Source: Collinsella sp. CAG:166
GTDB taxonomy: Bacteria; Actinomycetota; Coriobacteriia; Coriobacteriales; Coriobacteriaceae
Direction: 5' to 3'
Assembly: GCA_000434535.1 (NCBI GenBank)
Contig: FR878575.1
Span: 1 to 13,423 of the forward strand
DNA: 13,423 nucleotides
Part shown: positions 1 through 6,786 of the stretch, piece after piece
Layout: each line of letters begins with the position of its first letter
How positions within the stretch are numbered: the first letter of the stretch is position 1
Made by a program: the position numbers and the translations under genes
Notes under the pieces: model-generated
What the model was told of the DNA's origin: nothing
What the model saw: the letters and a program-made list of their open reading frames with translations, nothing else
The model's database searches: none

Positions 1-310
1 CGTCACGTGCGGTGTAATCGCCCTCGGCAAGCGACCACTCAACGTGCTGTTTGACCCAGCTGAGCATGTTATGGGTAAGCGGCTCGCCCTGCACCAGGCG
101 CTCGGACAGTGCGCGAATGTGGCGGTTGAGCATGGGCACCTTTTTGTTGGACATGCGCCAACGGCAGACAAGCGCGGGCTTGTCGAGCGTAAACTTCTCG
201 ACCGCCTCCTGATTGGCGCAAAAGTCCTCGTACGCACGCTGATCCTCGGCATTGCCAAACAGCTCGGCATCATCAATCTGGGGCATGGTTGTACCTTTCG
301 TGTTAGTCAT
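1..310 (-). CDS. Unrecognised protein, N-terminal 103 codons (3' end outside window)
   Basis: The gene is read on the minus strand and runs off the left edge, so only its N-terminus is visible. The protein begins MTNTKGTTMPQIDDAELFG and is rich in charged residues and tryptophan (VCRWRM, LSWVKQHVEWSL). No signal peptide or membrane segment is visible in this part. Two in-frame starts are possible. ATG at 310 is preceded by AGAGGA with a 4-nt gap. ATG at 286 is preceded by GAAAGG with a 7-nt gap and would give MPQIDD. I chose the longer form, but the shorter is equally plausible. The gene follows purH on the same strand but lies beyond a strong terminator, so it is probably transcribed separately or only by read-through. 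I do not recognise the family and propose no function. Confidence 0.7.
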   Translation of the reverse strand, partial: MTNTKGTTMPQIDDAELFGNAEDQRAYEDFCANQEAVEKFTLDKPALVCRWRMSNKKVPMLNRHIRALSERLVQGEPLTHNMLSWVKQHVEWSLAEGDYTARD

Positions 311-326
311 TCCGTCCTCTTATACC

Positions 327-362
327 AAAAAGACGGCCCTCCAAACGGAGCAGCCGTCTTTT
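327..362 (-). terminator. Intrinsic terminator of purH
   Basis: A perfect 10-bp inverted repeat pairs AAAAGACGGC (328-337) with GCCGTCTTTT (353-362). A further CTCC/GGAG pairing (339-342 with 347-350) lies inside the loop. Read on the minus strand the stem ends in a run of five T. It lies 30 nt beyond the purH stop codon and before the next minus-strand gene. The A/T-flanked stem could also work on the plus strand, but no plus-strand gene needs it. Confidence 0.85.
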
Positions 363-391
363 GCGGAGATTATTTTGTCCCGAGGCGAAAC

Positions 392-1999
392 TTAGTGACG
401 GAAGTGGCGAGCGCCCGTAAACACCATAGCAATATTGTGCTCATTGCAGGCCTGGATGCTCTCATCGTCGCGCTTGGAGCCGCCGGGCTGAATGATGCAG
501 GTCACGCCGTGTGCAGCAAGCACGTCGACGTTGTCGCGGAACGGGAAGAACGCGTCGCTTGCACAGGCAAAGCCGCCCTTCTCCACGCCCTCGCGCTCGC
601 AGAAGTCCTCGGCACGCTCGCAGGCAAGCAGCGCAGAGTCAACGCGGTTAGGCTGACCCGGGCCCATGCCAATGCCGGCCTTGCCCTTGGAAACCAAGAT
701 GGCGTTGGACTTAACGCCCTTGCAGACCTTCCAGGCAAACTCGAGCTCGGCCATCTCGGCGTCGGTGGGCTTGCGGTCGGTGGGGAACGTAAAGGTCGCG
801 GGATCCTCGGTCACGTGGTCGACTTCCTGCACCAGCATGCCGCCGTCAATGGAGCGCAGCTCCACCTGGGCGCCGTGGTCCACGCCGCCGGTAGCCAGCA
901 CGCGCAGGTTGGGGCGCTTAGCCATGCGCTCGAGCGCCTCGGCAGTGTAGCTCGGGGCGATGATAACCTCGACGAACTGCTTGTTCTGATCGGCAAAGTG
1001 TTCGACCAGCTCATAGGGAACCTCGCGGTTGCAGGCGATGATGCCGCCAAAGGCGCTCTTGGGATCGCAGGCGAAGGCGCGGTCGTAGGCAGCCGTGATG
1101 TCCTCGGCAACAGCAGAACCGCAAGGGTTCTGGTGCTTGAGGATCACGCAGGCCGGCTCGTCGAACTCGCGGACCAGGTTCCAAGCGGCATCGGCATCCA
1201 GATAGTTGTTGTAGCTGAGCGGCTTGCCCTGAATCTGCTCGGAGCCCACGAGCGGGAACTGCGAGCTCGCGGTATTCTCGCAGCCCTCGGCAAAGCGGTA
1301 GACCGTAGCCTTCTGCTGAGGATTCTCGCCATAGCGCAGGTCGTCGACCTTCTCCAGCGAAATCTCGAGCTTGGCAGAGGTGTCCGCCACGTCGCTTGCC
1401 TGGGCGGCAAGCCAACGGGAGATAGCCGTGTCGTAGGCGGCGGTGGTCTGGTAGACCTTCACCTGCAGGCGACGACGGGTGGAAAGCGTGGTGCAGCCAC
1501 CGGTCTCGTGCATCTCGGCCAGGACGGCATCATAGTCGGCAGGGTCGGAAATGACGGTAACGCTCGTGGCGTTCTTGGCGGCAGAGCGCAGCATGGAGGG
1601 GCCACCGATGTCGATGTGCTCGATGGCGTCCGCGAAGGTGACCTCGGGGTTGGCGACGGTCTTCTCGAACTCGTACAGGTTGACGACGACCAGGTCGATC
1701 AGCTTAATGCCGTGCTGAGCGGCCTCCTGCATGTGCTGCTCGGAATCGCGGCGGGCCAGCAGCGCGCCGTGAACCTTGGGGTGCAGGGTCTTAACGCGGC
1801 CGTCCATCATCTCGGGATAGCCCGTGAACTCCTCGATGGGGGTTACGGGAACGCCCGCGTCCTCGATGGCACGAGCCGTGCCGCCCGTAGAGATGATCTC
1901 GACGCCAAAGTCATCGACCAGCGTCCGTGCGAAATCGACGACGCCCGTCTTATCGGTAACCGAGATCAACGCGCGTGCGATCTTCACATCAGATCCCAT
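392..1999 (-). CDS. purH: Bifunctional AICAR formyltransferase / IMP cyclohydrolase
   Basis: PurH catalyses the last two steps of de novo IMP synthesis in the cytosol: formylation of AICAR with 10-formyl-THF, then ring closure of FAICAR to IMP. The protein has 535 aa, a usual full length. The N-terminal MGS-like cyclohydrolase domain (about 1-150) shows ALISVTDKTG (10-19), STGGTA (37-42), MDGRVKTLHPKVHG (65-78) and DIGGPSMLRSAAKN (130-143). The formyltransferase half shows RYGENPQQKA (222-231), LSYNNYLDADAAW (261-273), the catalytic Lys-His pair in KHQNPCG (288-294), SAFGGI, ASDAFFPFRDNVD (480-492), IIQPGGSKRDDE (502-513) and the usual C-terminus ending RHFRH. The ATG at 1999 follows AGGAGG with a 5-nt gap. 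The gene has its own terminator at 327-362. No frameshift or missing motif is seen. I saw no purine riboswitch in the leader, though this was judged by eye. Confidence 0.98.
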   Translation of the reverse strand: MGSDVKIARALISVTDKTGVVDFARTLVDDFGVEIISTGGTARAIEDAGVPVTPIEEFTGYPEMMDGRVKTLHPKVHGALLARRDSEQHMQEAAQHGIKLIDLVVVNLYEFEKTVANPEVTFADAIEHIDIGGPSMLRSAAKNATSVTVISDPADYDAVLAEMHETGGCTTLSTRRRLQVKVYQTTAAYDTAISRWLAAQASDVADTSAKLEISLEKVDDLRYGENPQQKATVYRFAEGCENTASSQFPLVGSEQIQGKPLSYNNYLDADAAWNLVREFDEPACVILKHQNPCGSAVAEDITAAYDRAFACDPKSAFGGIIACNREVPYELVEHFADQNKQFVEVIIAPSYTAEALERMAKRPNLRVLATGGVDHGAQVELRSIDGGMLVQEVDHVTEDPATFTFPTDRKPTDAEMAELEFAWKVCKGVKSNAILVSKGKAGIGMGPGQPNRVDSALLACERAEDFCEREGVEKGGFACASDAFFPFRDNVDVLAAHGVTCIIQPGGSKRDDESIQACNEHNIAMVFTGARHFRH

Positions 2000-2073
2000 G
2001 CAGTCCTCCTGTCTGGTACGCCGCCGTGCTCTGTGAGTCGGTGATACGTCGATCTGCAGCGCTCGCGCAGCGG

Positions 2074-2118
2074 CATTGAAAATACTGATTCAATGTAGCG
2101 CATCGAGCGCATCGATGC
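2074..2118. promoter_or_regulatory. Inverted and direct repeats in the purH/GNAT divergent region
   Basis: CATTGAA (2074-2080) and TTCAATG (2089-2095) form a perfect 7-bp inverted repeat around 8 nt. Directly beside it, GCGCATCGA occurs twice in tandem (2098-2106 and 2107-2115), and the second copy overlaps the 10-bp palindrome GCATCGATGC (2109-2118). They lie 75-120 nt upstream of the purH start and 147-191 nt upstream of the acetyltransferase start, where a regulator of either gene could bind. No known operator is matched, so a regulatory role is inference. Confidence 0.3.
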
Positions 2119-2264
2119 ACCCCGCAACGGGCGCATGTGCAGAAAAAGTTTGCGAGCAGAGGGGATGGGCACGGTGAGTTCATGGAACACAGGGGCACCA
2201 TAATTAGATGCCAATAGCGTGGTAGAACTGTGCTCGATATGCATCCGCAAAAGAAAGAGGCACC

Positions 2265-2906
2265 ATGGTCTCGCGGGTTCTCTACCGACCGTTTGATACC
2301 GAAGACTTCGACGCCATCGCGTTGATTCTGCAGCAGCTTTGGCATAACAATTCGGATAACGATGAGTACAACCGCCTCGAGGCCGCGTGCGACCTCGCCT
2401 ATTGCCTTTCGTCTTCGACGTTTTCGCAGGTTGCCGTAATCGACGGTCAGGCACGCGGCATTGCGCTCGCGCGTGCGGGACAGAGCTCCGGCGCCACCGT
2501 TAAGGAACATTGGCTGGATACCGAACGCGCACTGCTATCGCAAATGCGCGAGCTGGAGCCCGATGCCTGCGCCGAGTATCTCTCGTTTGTGCGCGCAACC
2601 ATCCGAACCAACAACCGCCTGCTCGAAAGCAGCCCGTTGCCACACGACAACGAGGTCACGCTGCTTGCCGTAGATCGCGACGTCCATGGCCTGGGCGTTG
2701 GCTCGGTGTTGCTCGACGCCGCAGTCTCGTACCTATCCTCGCGCGGGGCGACGAGGGCGCACCTGTACACCGACTCCAACTGCTCGTGGAAGTTCTACGA
2801 GCTGCATGGCTTTAAGCGCACGGCCACGCACCGCGCCAACCGCGAAGAGCGCCGTCACGACATGCCGCGCGAAAGCTTCCTCTACGAACTCGACCTAACA
2901 GCCTAG
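2265..2906 (+). CDS. GNAT-family N-acetyltransferase
   Basis: This is a 213-aa protein of the Gcn5-related acetyltransferase fold, expected to move an acetyl group from acetyl-CoA to an amine; the substrate cannot be read from sequence. The C-terminal half carries the fold signature: strand beta-4 VTLLAVDRD (131-139), then the acetyl-CoA pyrophosphate loop HGLGVGS (141-147, matching R/Q-x-x-G-x-G/A with His at the first position), helix LLDAAVSYL (149-157), strand HLYTD (166-170) and FYELHGFKRT (177-186). The N-terminal 100 residues are poorly conserved and acidic, as usual where the acceptor binds. ATG at 2265 follows AAAGAGG with a 5-nt gap. It is divergent from purH and stands alone. It converges on the DUF2207 gene, 138 nt away. 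It is full length with no sign of decay. Confidence 0.88.
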   Translation: MVSRVLYRPFDTEDFDAIALILQQLWHNNSDNDEYNRLEAACDLAYCLSSSTFSQVAVIDGQARGIALARAGQSSGATVKEHWLDTERALLSQMRELEPDACAEYLSFVRATIRTNNRLLESSPLPHDNEVTLLAVDRDVHGLGVGSVLLDAAVSYLSSRGATRAHLYTDSNCSWKFYELHGFKRTATHRANREERRHDMPRESFLYELDLTA

Positions 2907-2921
2907 GCCCAGCAGCCATAC

Positions 2922-2963
2922 CTAGTCATTTAGGAACGTCCCCAGTGACTAGTCGTTGGGGAC
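2922..2963. repeat. REP-like palindromic repeat with GGGGAC boxes (copy 1)
   Basis: GTCCCCA (2938-2944) and TGGGGAC (2957-2963) form a 7-bp stem around GACTAGTC (2947-2954), itself a perfect palindrome. A competing 7-bp repeat, CTAGTCA/TGACTAG, joins 2922-2928 with 2946-2952. Read on the minus strand it contains GGGGACGTTCCTAAATGA, almost the same as AGGGACGTTCCTAATGA at 5111-5127, in opposite orientation across the DUF2207 gene. Dispersed GGGGAC repeats of this sort recall REP elements spread by RAYT (IS200-like) transposases. No such transposase lies in this window. Confidence 0.6.
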
Positions 2964-2983
2964 AGTCTTCGTAGGTAGCGCAT

Positions 2984-3030
2984 AAAAAGGGATGGGCTTC
3001 CCCCGACGGCTGTCGAGAAAAGCCCATCCC
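2984..3030 (-). terminator. Intrinsic terminator of the DUF2207 gene
   Basis: A perfect 11-bp inverted repeat joins GGGATGGGCTT (2989-2999) with AAGCCCATCCC (3020-3030). A small inner stem pairs CGAC (3004-3007) with GTCG (3012-3015). On the minus strand the stem is followed by five T. It lies just after the stop of the DUF2207 gene. The plus strand lacks a T run after the stem, so it is a weaker stop for the acetyltransferase. Confidence 0.88.
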
Positions 3031-3044
3031 ATAATTTACGACCG

Positions 3045-4988
3045 CTAGAACGTTCCGCCGCCGCCTCCGCCGACGCCGCCGCCTCCGCCGCCCGAGAAGC
3101 CGCCGCCTCCGCCGCCGCTCGAGCTGTCGGAGCTCGATGCCAGCTCACGGATGCTCTCGTGATACACGCCGTCGAACGAATCCATCGGCGACTCGTTGCC
3201 GTAATGATGGTAGTACCACCAGTAGCAGGGGTAATTGTCGTAGAAACCGTCGGCCTCGCGCACCTCGGGAGGAACAGCCTCGGCAAGCTGACGCAGGACT
3301 TCCTTGGAAACACCCAGCGCCGCACCCATCACCAGAAGTTTATTCCACAGTACTAGATCGCCCGGAACGGCTTCCTTTAGGCGCGTGAAATCCTCGAGCC
3401 AATGCTTGAGCGCCTTGCAGCGAGCCGCCACCTCGGCGCCCTCCGGCGTAAAGCGGCGGAACGTAAGGCCCACGCCAATACCCACCAGCACAATCGGCAC
3501 CGAGATAACCGCGGCGATAATGTTCGCCTGTGCGCCGTCGGTAAAGAAGATGGATCCCGCGGGAATACAGGCGATCAGAATACCAAGAACCAGGCAAAAC
3601 ACCATTGCGACAATGCCGTCCGAGGCAACGTACTCGCTATCGGCCAGCTTGCCCTTAACGGTGTTCTGATAGTCCTCGAGCTTGTCGCCCACGGGTGTAG
3701 CGTGCTGCTTGACGTAGTGCTGCAGCTCGTCGAACGTGCGCGAGCGATCGCCGTTCTCGTCGGGCTTAGCACCGGCAAAGAAGACCTTGAGCACCATGTG
3801 GTCAATGCCCTTGGCCGACTTCCAGCCCGCATCACTCACCGTCACGCGATACGTCTGCTCTTCTTTTTCACGCCCCAACAGACCCTTCTTAGCCTTAGTC
3901 ACGGTCGCCTGCTCCAGCTTAATCACACGGTCGTCGGTGAGCTTCATGAGCGTGGCGATATATGCCTGATCGGGCACCTCGTTCCAGCTCATGAGGGCCG
4001 AAAGCACAGCGGGATGGTCAGCCGAAGGCACATCGCGGAAATATTCGTCCTGGAAAAGCGGCTTGGGCTTGCGGCGGCGCAGCTTGAGCACAACGATTGT
4101 GCCGGTAAAGGCCACCGCCGCGACAACACTTAGTACGGCAAGTACATTGGCAATCATGCGAGCGTGAGCGCGGCGGGCGTTAGCCTCGTCGGCCCATGCC
4201 TTCTCCTCGCTCAGGATTGTCGGCATGCGCTCCTCGCTCGAAGCGGAAAGCCAAGGCACCCAATCGCTGGGGAAGGTGATGCGCGCCTCGGCGAATTCGC
4301 CCTGATGCACGCAGGGAATGGTATAGGTGACCATGGGTTCATCCGCATCGAGCGATACGTCGCCCGTCAGCGGGCCGTGGCCCCATGCGCGGAAGTTATC
4401 ACCCTTGACGGCCGCCGTCCCGGCGGCGGCATTTGCGAAGTACACTTCCATCTCGACATCATCGGAATCCGCAGACCAGCCGTCGCCCACAAACTTCCAG
4501 TAGAGCTCGGCGGTATCGGCCCAGTTCATAACCGCACCGGTCATGGTGTAGCTCACGTAATAGATCGCGCTGTCGCCGCTCTCGTGGGGGCTGAACACCT
4601 TGATTCTTACGCCGCTGTCGGACTGCTCAACCGTATAGACGCCGTTGTCGCCTTTGTTTGCGCTGTCGACCTTGTTAAACGCGGTGTCGTCTTCCTCGAC
4701 GCTCAGCACATTGACGCCCGCCGCGCCGCCCTGCTGGTTAGAGCCTGTATTGATCTCCCAAAACACGCCGTTGATGTCGTCATCGAAATCAAACTGGCGT
4801 CCCTCGACAACGGTCAGCGAGCCGTCGGCCTCGACCGTGGCACCGATATAGGTTTGGGTCATGGAGTAGCCGTCGGCGTGCGCGGCGACAGGCAGCAGCA
4901 ACAACGCAAGCGCGACGAGCACGCAGACGGAAGCGAATCGCGCAAACAGGCAGCGCTGCCGACAAGTATTGGCAACGGGGGCGTTCAT
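3045..4988 (-). CDS. DUF2207 domain membrane protein with glycine-rich tail
   Basis: This is a 647-aa exported membrane protein. A signal peptide (positive stretch, then VCVLVALALLLLPVAAHA, cleavage likely after residue 38) leads into an extracytoplasmic beta-rich domain typical of DUF2207 (about 40-260, with FDFDDDINGVFWEI at 66-79). A transmembrane helix (about 278-302) is followed by the basic stop-transfer LKLRRRKPKP. A cytoplasmic domain (about 310-455) and two more helices (about 457-482 and 488-510) follow. The C-terminus is a second soluble part ending in a Ser/Gly tail with six-glycine runs (625-645) and TF, a common ending in this family. DUF2207 has no established function. I chose ATG at 4988, which follows AAAGGA with a 7-nt gap and places the signal peptide at the N-terminus. 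The frame stays open up to 5108, but the added residues lack a signal and contain other weak starts. Confidence 0.9.
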   Translation of the reverse strand: MNAPVANTCRQRCLFARFASVCVLVALALLLLPVAAHADGYSMTQTYIGATVEADGSLTVVEGRQFDFDDDINGVFWEINTGSNQQGGAAGVNVLSVEEDDTAFNKVDSANKGDNGVYTVEQSDSGVRIKVFSPHESGDSAIYYVSYTMTGAVMNWADTAELYWKFVGDGWSADSDDVEMEVYFANAAAGTAAVKGDNFRAWGHGPLTGDVSLDADEPMVTYTIPCVHQGEFAEARITFPSDWVPWLSASSEERMPTILSEEKAWADEANARRAHARMIANVLAVLSVVAAVAFTGTIVVLKLRRRKPKPLFQDEYFRDVPSADHPAVLSALMSWNEVPDQAYIATLMKLTDDRVIKLEQATVTKAKKGLLGREKEEQTYRVTVSDAGWKSAKGIDHMVLKVFFAGAKPDENGDRSRTFDELQHYVKQHATPVGDKLEDYQNTVKGKLADSEYVASDGIVAMVFCLVLGILIACIPAGSIFFTDGAQANIIAAVISVPIVLVGIGVGLTFRRFTPEGAEVAARCKALKHWLEDFTRLKEAVPGDLVLWNKLLVMGAALGVSKEVLRQLAEAVPPEVREADGFYDNYPCYWWYYHHYGNESPMDSFDGVYHESIRELASSSDSSSGGGGGGFSGGGGGGVGGGGGGTF

Positions 4989-5023
4989 AGGCACATCCTT
5001 TGTCTGTAAAACCAACATCGCCA

Positions 5024-5094
5024 TTGTCCCACGTTTGCGGGCACACATGACGAATATCTGGGCCAACGGAACGTCAAATGGGACAAAAGTCCCA
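5024..5094. promoter_or_regulatory. TGGGAC hairpin and half-site upstream of the DUF2207 gene
   Basis: TGGGAC-AAAA-GTCCCA (5079-5094) is a perfect 6-bp inverted repeat with a 4-nt loop. A third copy, TTGTCCCA, lies at 5024-5031, and TGGGACAA is shared with 5079-5086. A weak minus-strand promoter is possible between them, with a TTTGAC -35 (5078-5073) and TATTCG -10 (5056-5051) 16 nt apart. The hairpin would then sit just upstream of the -35, fitting an operator. It could instead be another degenerate member of the GGGAC repeat cluster. Confidence 0.35.
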
Positions 5095-5110
5095 CCCGAG
5101 TCTGGCACTT

Positions 5111-5157
5111 AGGGACGTTCCTAATGATCTATTGGGGACGGAGGAAAACGGATCATT
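5111..5157. repeat. REP-like GGGGAC repeat (copy 2)
   Basis: AGGGACGTTCCTAATGA (5111-5127) repeats the core of copy 1 at 2922-2963 in the opposite orientation. AATGATC (5123-5129) and GATCATT (5151-5157) form a 7-bp inverted repeat around a loop holding TTGGGGACGG. A partial third copy, TTTGGGACGTTC, starts at 5192. The two main copies bracket the DUF2207 gene. Confidence 0.55.
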
Positions 5158-5379
5158 GGGTTGAACCGACGGACTGCAACAAATTTGTCGTTTGGGACGT
5201 TCTTTGGCCGAGTCCCGCGCCAACGATAGATACCACTTCACAGCTCCGTCACAGGTGTAGCGGCTTTGTGTGGGCGCGGCATGCGCTGATTGAGCCGTCA
5301 GTCGAGGGGCATAAAGCAATTGAGCGAAAACGGTTGCCCCTTTCCCGTTCGCTCGAGGATCATGTCCCCCTTTTCCGCG

Positions 5380-5415
5380 GAAACCCCGGCAGTTGCGAAG
5401 AGCTGCCGGGGTTTC
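5380..5415. terminator. Strong hairpin, possible terminator of a small transcript
   Basis: A perfect 13-bp stem joins GAAACCCCGGCAG (5380-5392) with CTGCCGGGGTTTC (5403-5415) around a 10-nt loop. It is GC-rich with three T at the 3' foot on either strand, followed by TGTCGTGT on the plus strand. It has terminator form with a poor T tail. No protein gene lies directly upstream on either strand, so what it would terminate is unclear. Confidence 0.5.
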
Positions 5416-5539
5416 TGTCGTGTATAAGGCCGAGTCGGCGTACGGCGATCGAGACGTTGGGCCGCAGACCTACCGTGCGCAATGCGCAGCGCCGCCAACT
5501 TGCGAGCCACGGAAACGCCTTCCCTACCGTGCCCCGCGC

Positions 5540-5545
5540 TATACT
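5540..5545 (+). promoter_or_regulatory. -10 box of a probably leaderless gluQRS transcript
   Basis: TATACT ends 7 nt before the ATG at 5553. Transcription would start at or next to the A of the start codon. No Shine-Dalgarno sequence precedes the ATG (the intervening bases are CGTCCGC). A good -35 is not visible at 16-18 nt (GCCTTC at 17 nt). Both observations fit a leaderless mRNA, a known arrangement in actinobacteria. Confidence 0.45.
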
Positions 5546-5552
5546 CGTCCGC

Positions 5553-6734
5553 ATGGATATCAAAACACGCAACATACCAACGCCCGCCGCGGATGCGCCA
5601 ACGACGCAGCCTGCCTCCGTTCCCGCACCTGTCGTGGGCCGTTTTGCCCCGTCGCCCTCGGGCCGCATGCACCTGGGCAACGTGTTCAGCTGCCTGTGCG
5701 CGTGGCTTTCGGCCCGCAGCCAGGGTGGCAGCATCGTGTTGCGCATCGAGGACCTGGACGATCGCTGCAAGCGCCCGGAACTTGCCACTCAACTGATTGA
5801 CGACCTGACCTGGCTGGGACTCGAGTGGGACGAAGGCCCCTACTACCAGCACGATCGCCTCGACCTGTACGAGGGCGCCTTGCGCCAGCTGCAAGACGCC
5901 AGCCTCACCTACCCCTGCTTTTGCACGCGTGCCGAGCTCCACGCTGCGAGCGCGCCGCACGCCAGCGACGGCACGCCCATCTACCGCGGCGCCTGCCGAG
6001 GCCTTTCTGCCGAGGAGGTTACCCGCCGCAGCGCCCTGCGCGCCCCGGCCACGCGTCTGCGCGTGCCCGACATCGACGACCTCGCGGGCGACGTGATCGA
6101 ATTCGTGGACCGCACGTACGGGGCCCAATGCGAGGCGCTCGCCACCGAGTGCGGCGATTTTTTGGTGCGCCGCAGCGACGGCGTTTTTGCCTATCAGCTA
6201 GCCGTGGTGGTCGACGACGCTGCCATGGGCGTCACCGAGGTCGTGCGCGGATGCGACCTGCTGGGCTCCACGCCGCGCCAAATCTACCTGCAGCATCTGC
6301 TGGGACTTCCCACGCCGCACTACGCACATATTCCGCTGCTCATGTCACCGGATGGCCGCCGCCTTTCCAAGCGCGACCGCGATCTGGACCTGGGCGAGCT
6401 CCGCGCCCGCTTTGGCACGCCCGAGGCGCTGCTGGGCTGGCTCGCCGGGCAAACGGGCATCGCGCCGGACGCCACGCCACGCTCTGCCGAGCAGCTGGTC
6501 GAGCACTTTAGCTGGGACGTTATCCGCGCACACCGGGAGAACATCGTTATGGATGAAAGGACAGGCATGCAACAGACGGCAGCCCACCCTGACGAGCACC
6601 TCGATAGCGACATTGCCAAAGTATCAACAACCCATCTTTCGCCAGAGGGGTTCGATGCGTTCTGCGAAATACTTGACTCTCCCACGCCTGAAGCTGCGAA
6701 AACGTTGCTCGAGCGCAAGCCGGCTTGGGAGTAA
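5553..6734 (+). CDS. gluQ: Glutamyl-Q tRNA(Asp) synthetase with an antitoxin-like C-terminal extension
   Basis: GluQRS activates glutamate without tRNA and attaches it to the queuosine of tRNA-Asp; it is a shortened relative of glutamyl-tRNA synthetase lacking the anticodon-binding domain. The 393-aa protein shows the class I signature GRFAPSPSGRMHLGN (29-43, with HLGN as HIGH), LRIEDLDD (63-70), the family zinc site C122-x-C124 ... Y144-x3-C148, the glutamate pocket region YQLAVVVDD (214-222), RGCDLLGSTPRQIYL (232-246) and RRLSKRD as KMSKS (269-275). Standard members are near 300 aa. Here homology ends near residue 335, and about 55 residues follow that resemble the C-terminus of DUF1778/TacA-type antitoxins (see 6567-6734). 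The first 28 residues are a Pro/Ala-rich extension. ATG at 5553 is the last start before the catalytic motif and sits 7 nt after TATACT. A queuosine context is not visible nearby. The synthetase call is firm; the origin of the tail is inferred. Confidence 0.93.
   Translation: MDIKTRNIPTPAADAPTTQPASVPAPVVGRFAPSPSGRMHLGNVFSCLCAWLSARSQGGSIVLRIEDLDDRCKRPELATQLIDDLTWLGLEWDEGPYYQHDRLDLYEGALRQLQDASLTYPCFCTRAELHAASAPHASDGTPIYRGACRGLSAEEVTRRSALRAPATRLRVPDIDDLAGDVIEFVDRTYGAQCEALATECGDFLVRRSDGVFAYQLAVVVDDAAMGVTEVVRGCDLLGSTPRQIYLQHLLGLPTPHYAHIPLLMSPDGRRLSKRDRDLDLGELRARFGTPEALLGWLAGQTGIAPDATPRSAEQLVEHFSWDVIRAHRENIVMDERTGMQQTAAHPDEHLDSDIAKVSTTHLSPEGFDAFCEILDSPTPEAAKTLLERKPAWE
6555..6561 (+). promoter_or_regulatory. 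Internal ribosome binding site inside gluQRS
   Basis: GAAAGGA lies 5 nt before an in-frame ATG at 6567. It closely resembles the GAAAGGAC site used by the DUF4342 gene at 12476. It could start a separate 55-aa product from the end of gluQRS, or be a relic of an independent antitoxin gene now joined in frame to the synthetase. Confidence 0.4.
6567..6734 (+). pseudogene. TacA/DUF1778-like antitoxin C-terminal remnant, in frame with gluQRS
   Basis: The last 55 residues of the gluQRS frame begin MQQTAAHPDEH and end with a segment (about residues 357-393 of the fusion) of the form LSPEGFDAF - CEILDSPTP - EAAKTLLERKPAWE. This is the layout of the C-terminal toxin-binding tail of DUF1778 (TacA) antitoxins, which typically have an LS-x-E-x-x-x-x-F helix, a P-x-P turn and a final helix ending in a W/E-like motif. 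The ribbon-helix-helix DNA-binding part that should precede it is missing. No GNAT toxin of the TacT type follows: the next 52 nt are non-coding and then a convergent gene ends. I infer a deleted toxin-antitoxin locus whose tail has fused to gluQRS. The resemblance is from memory of the family, not from a search. Confidence 0.5.
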
Positions 6735-6786
6735 ATCCCTTAACAAATCGGTTTTGGTTCGCCACGAAGCTCATGCGTCCGCGCCC

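Larger units (their letters stand above)
5158..5552. other. Non-coding region upstream of gluQRS
   Basis: No convincing gene is seen in this stretch of nearly 400 nt. It holds a partial GGGAC repeat (5192-5203) and two overlapping pairing possibilities. GGGGCA (5306-5311) can pair with TGCCCC (5335-5340). GAGCG plus AACG (from 5322) can pair with CGTT plus CGCTC (ending 5354), with a 2-nt bulge. A strong hairpin follows at 5380-5415. The frame upstream of the gluQRS ATG is open back to 5124 but does not resemble protein. A small RNA ending at the hairpin is possible but unproven. Confidence 0.5.

Noticed and set aside
44..2044. 666-codon plus-strand open frame opposite purH
   Set aside because: It is antisense to a firmly identified purH, also crosses the terminator at 327-362, and its product is a low-complexity Gly/Ala/Val/Leu-rich sequence typical of a GC-rich shadow frame.
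2000..2264. Purine riboswitch upstream of purH
   Set aside because: I could not find the conserved three-way junction core in the leader; the repeats present do not match it.
3402..5009. Long plus-strand open frames (3402-4133 and 4164-5009) opposite the DUF2207 gene
   Set aside because: They lie entirely antisense to a complete gene with signal peptide and membrane helices, and have no ribosome site or recognisable domains.
5038..5108. Upstream extension of the DUF2207 protein to 5108
   Set aside because: The added residues would place the signal peptide far from the N-terminus, while ATG 4988 has a well-placed AAAGGA.
5298..6128. 276-codon minus-strand frame opposite gluQRS
   Set aside because: Antisense to the catalytic core of gluQRS; composition is that of a shadow frame.
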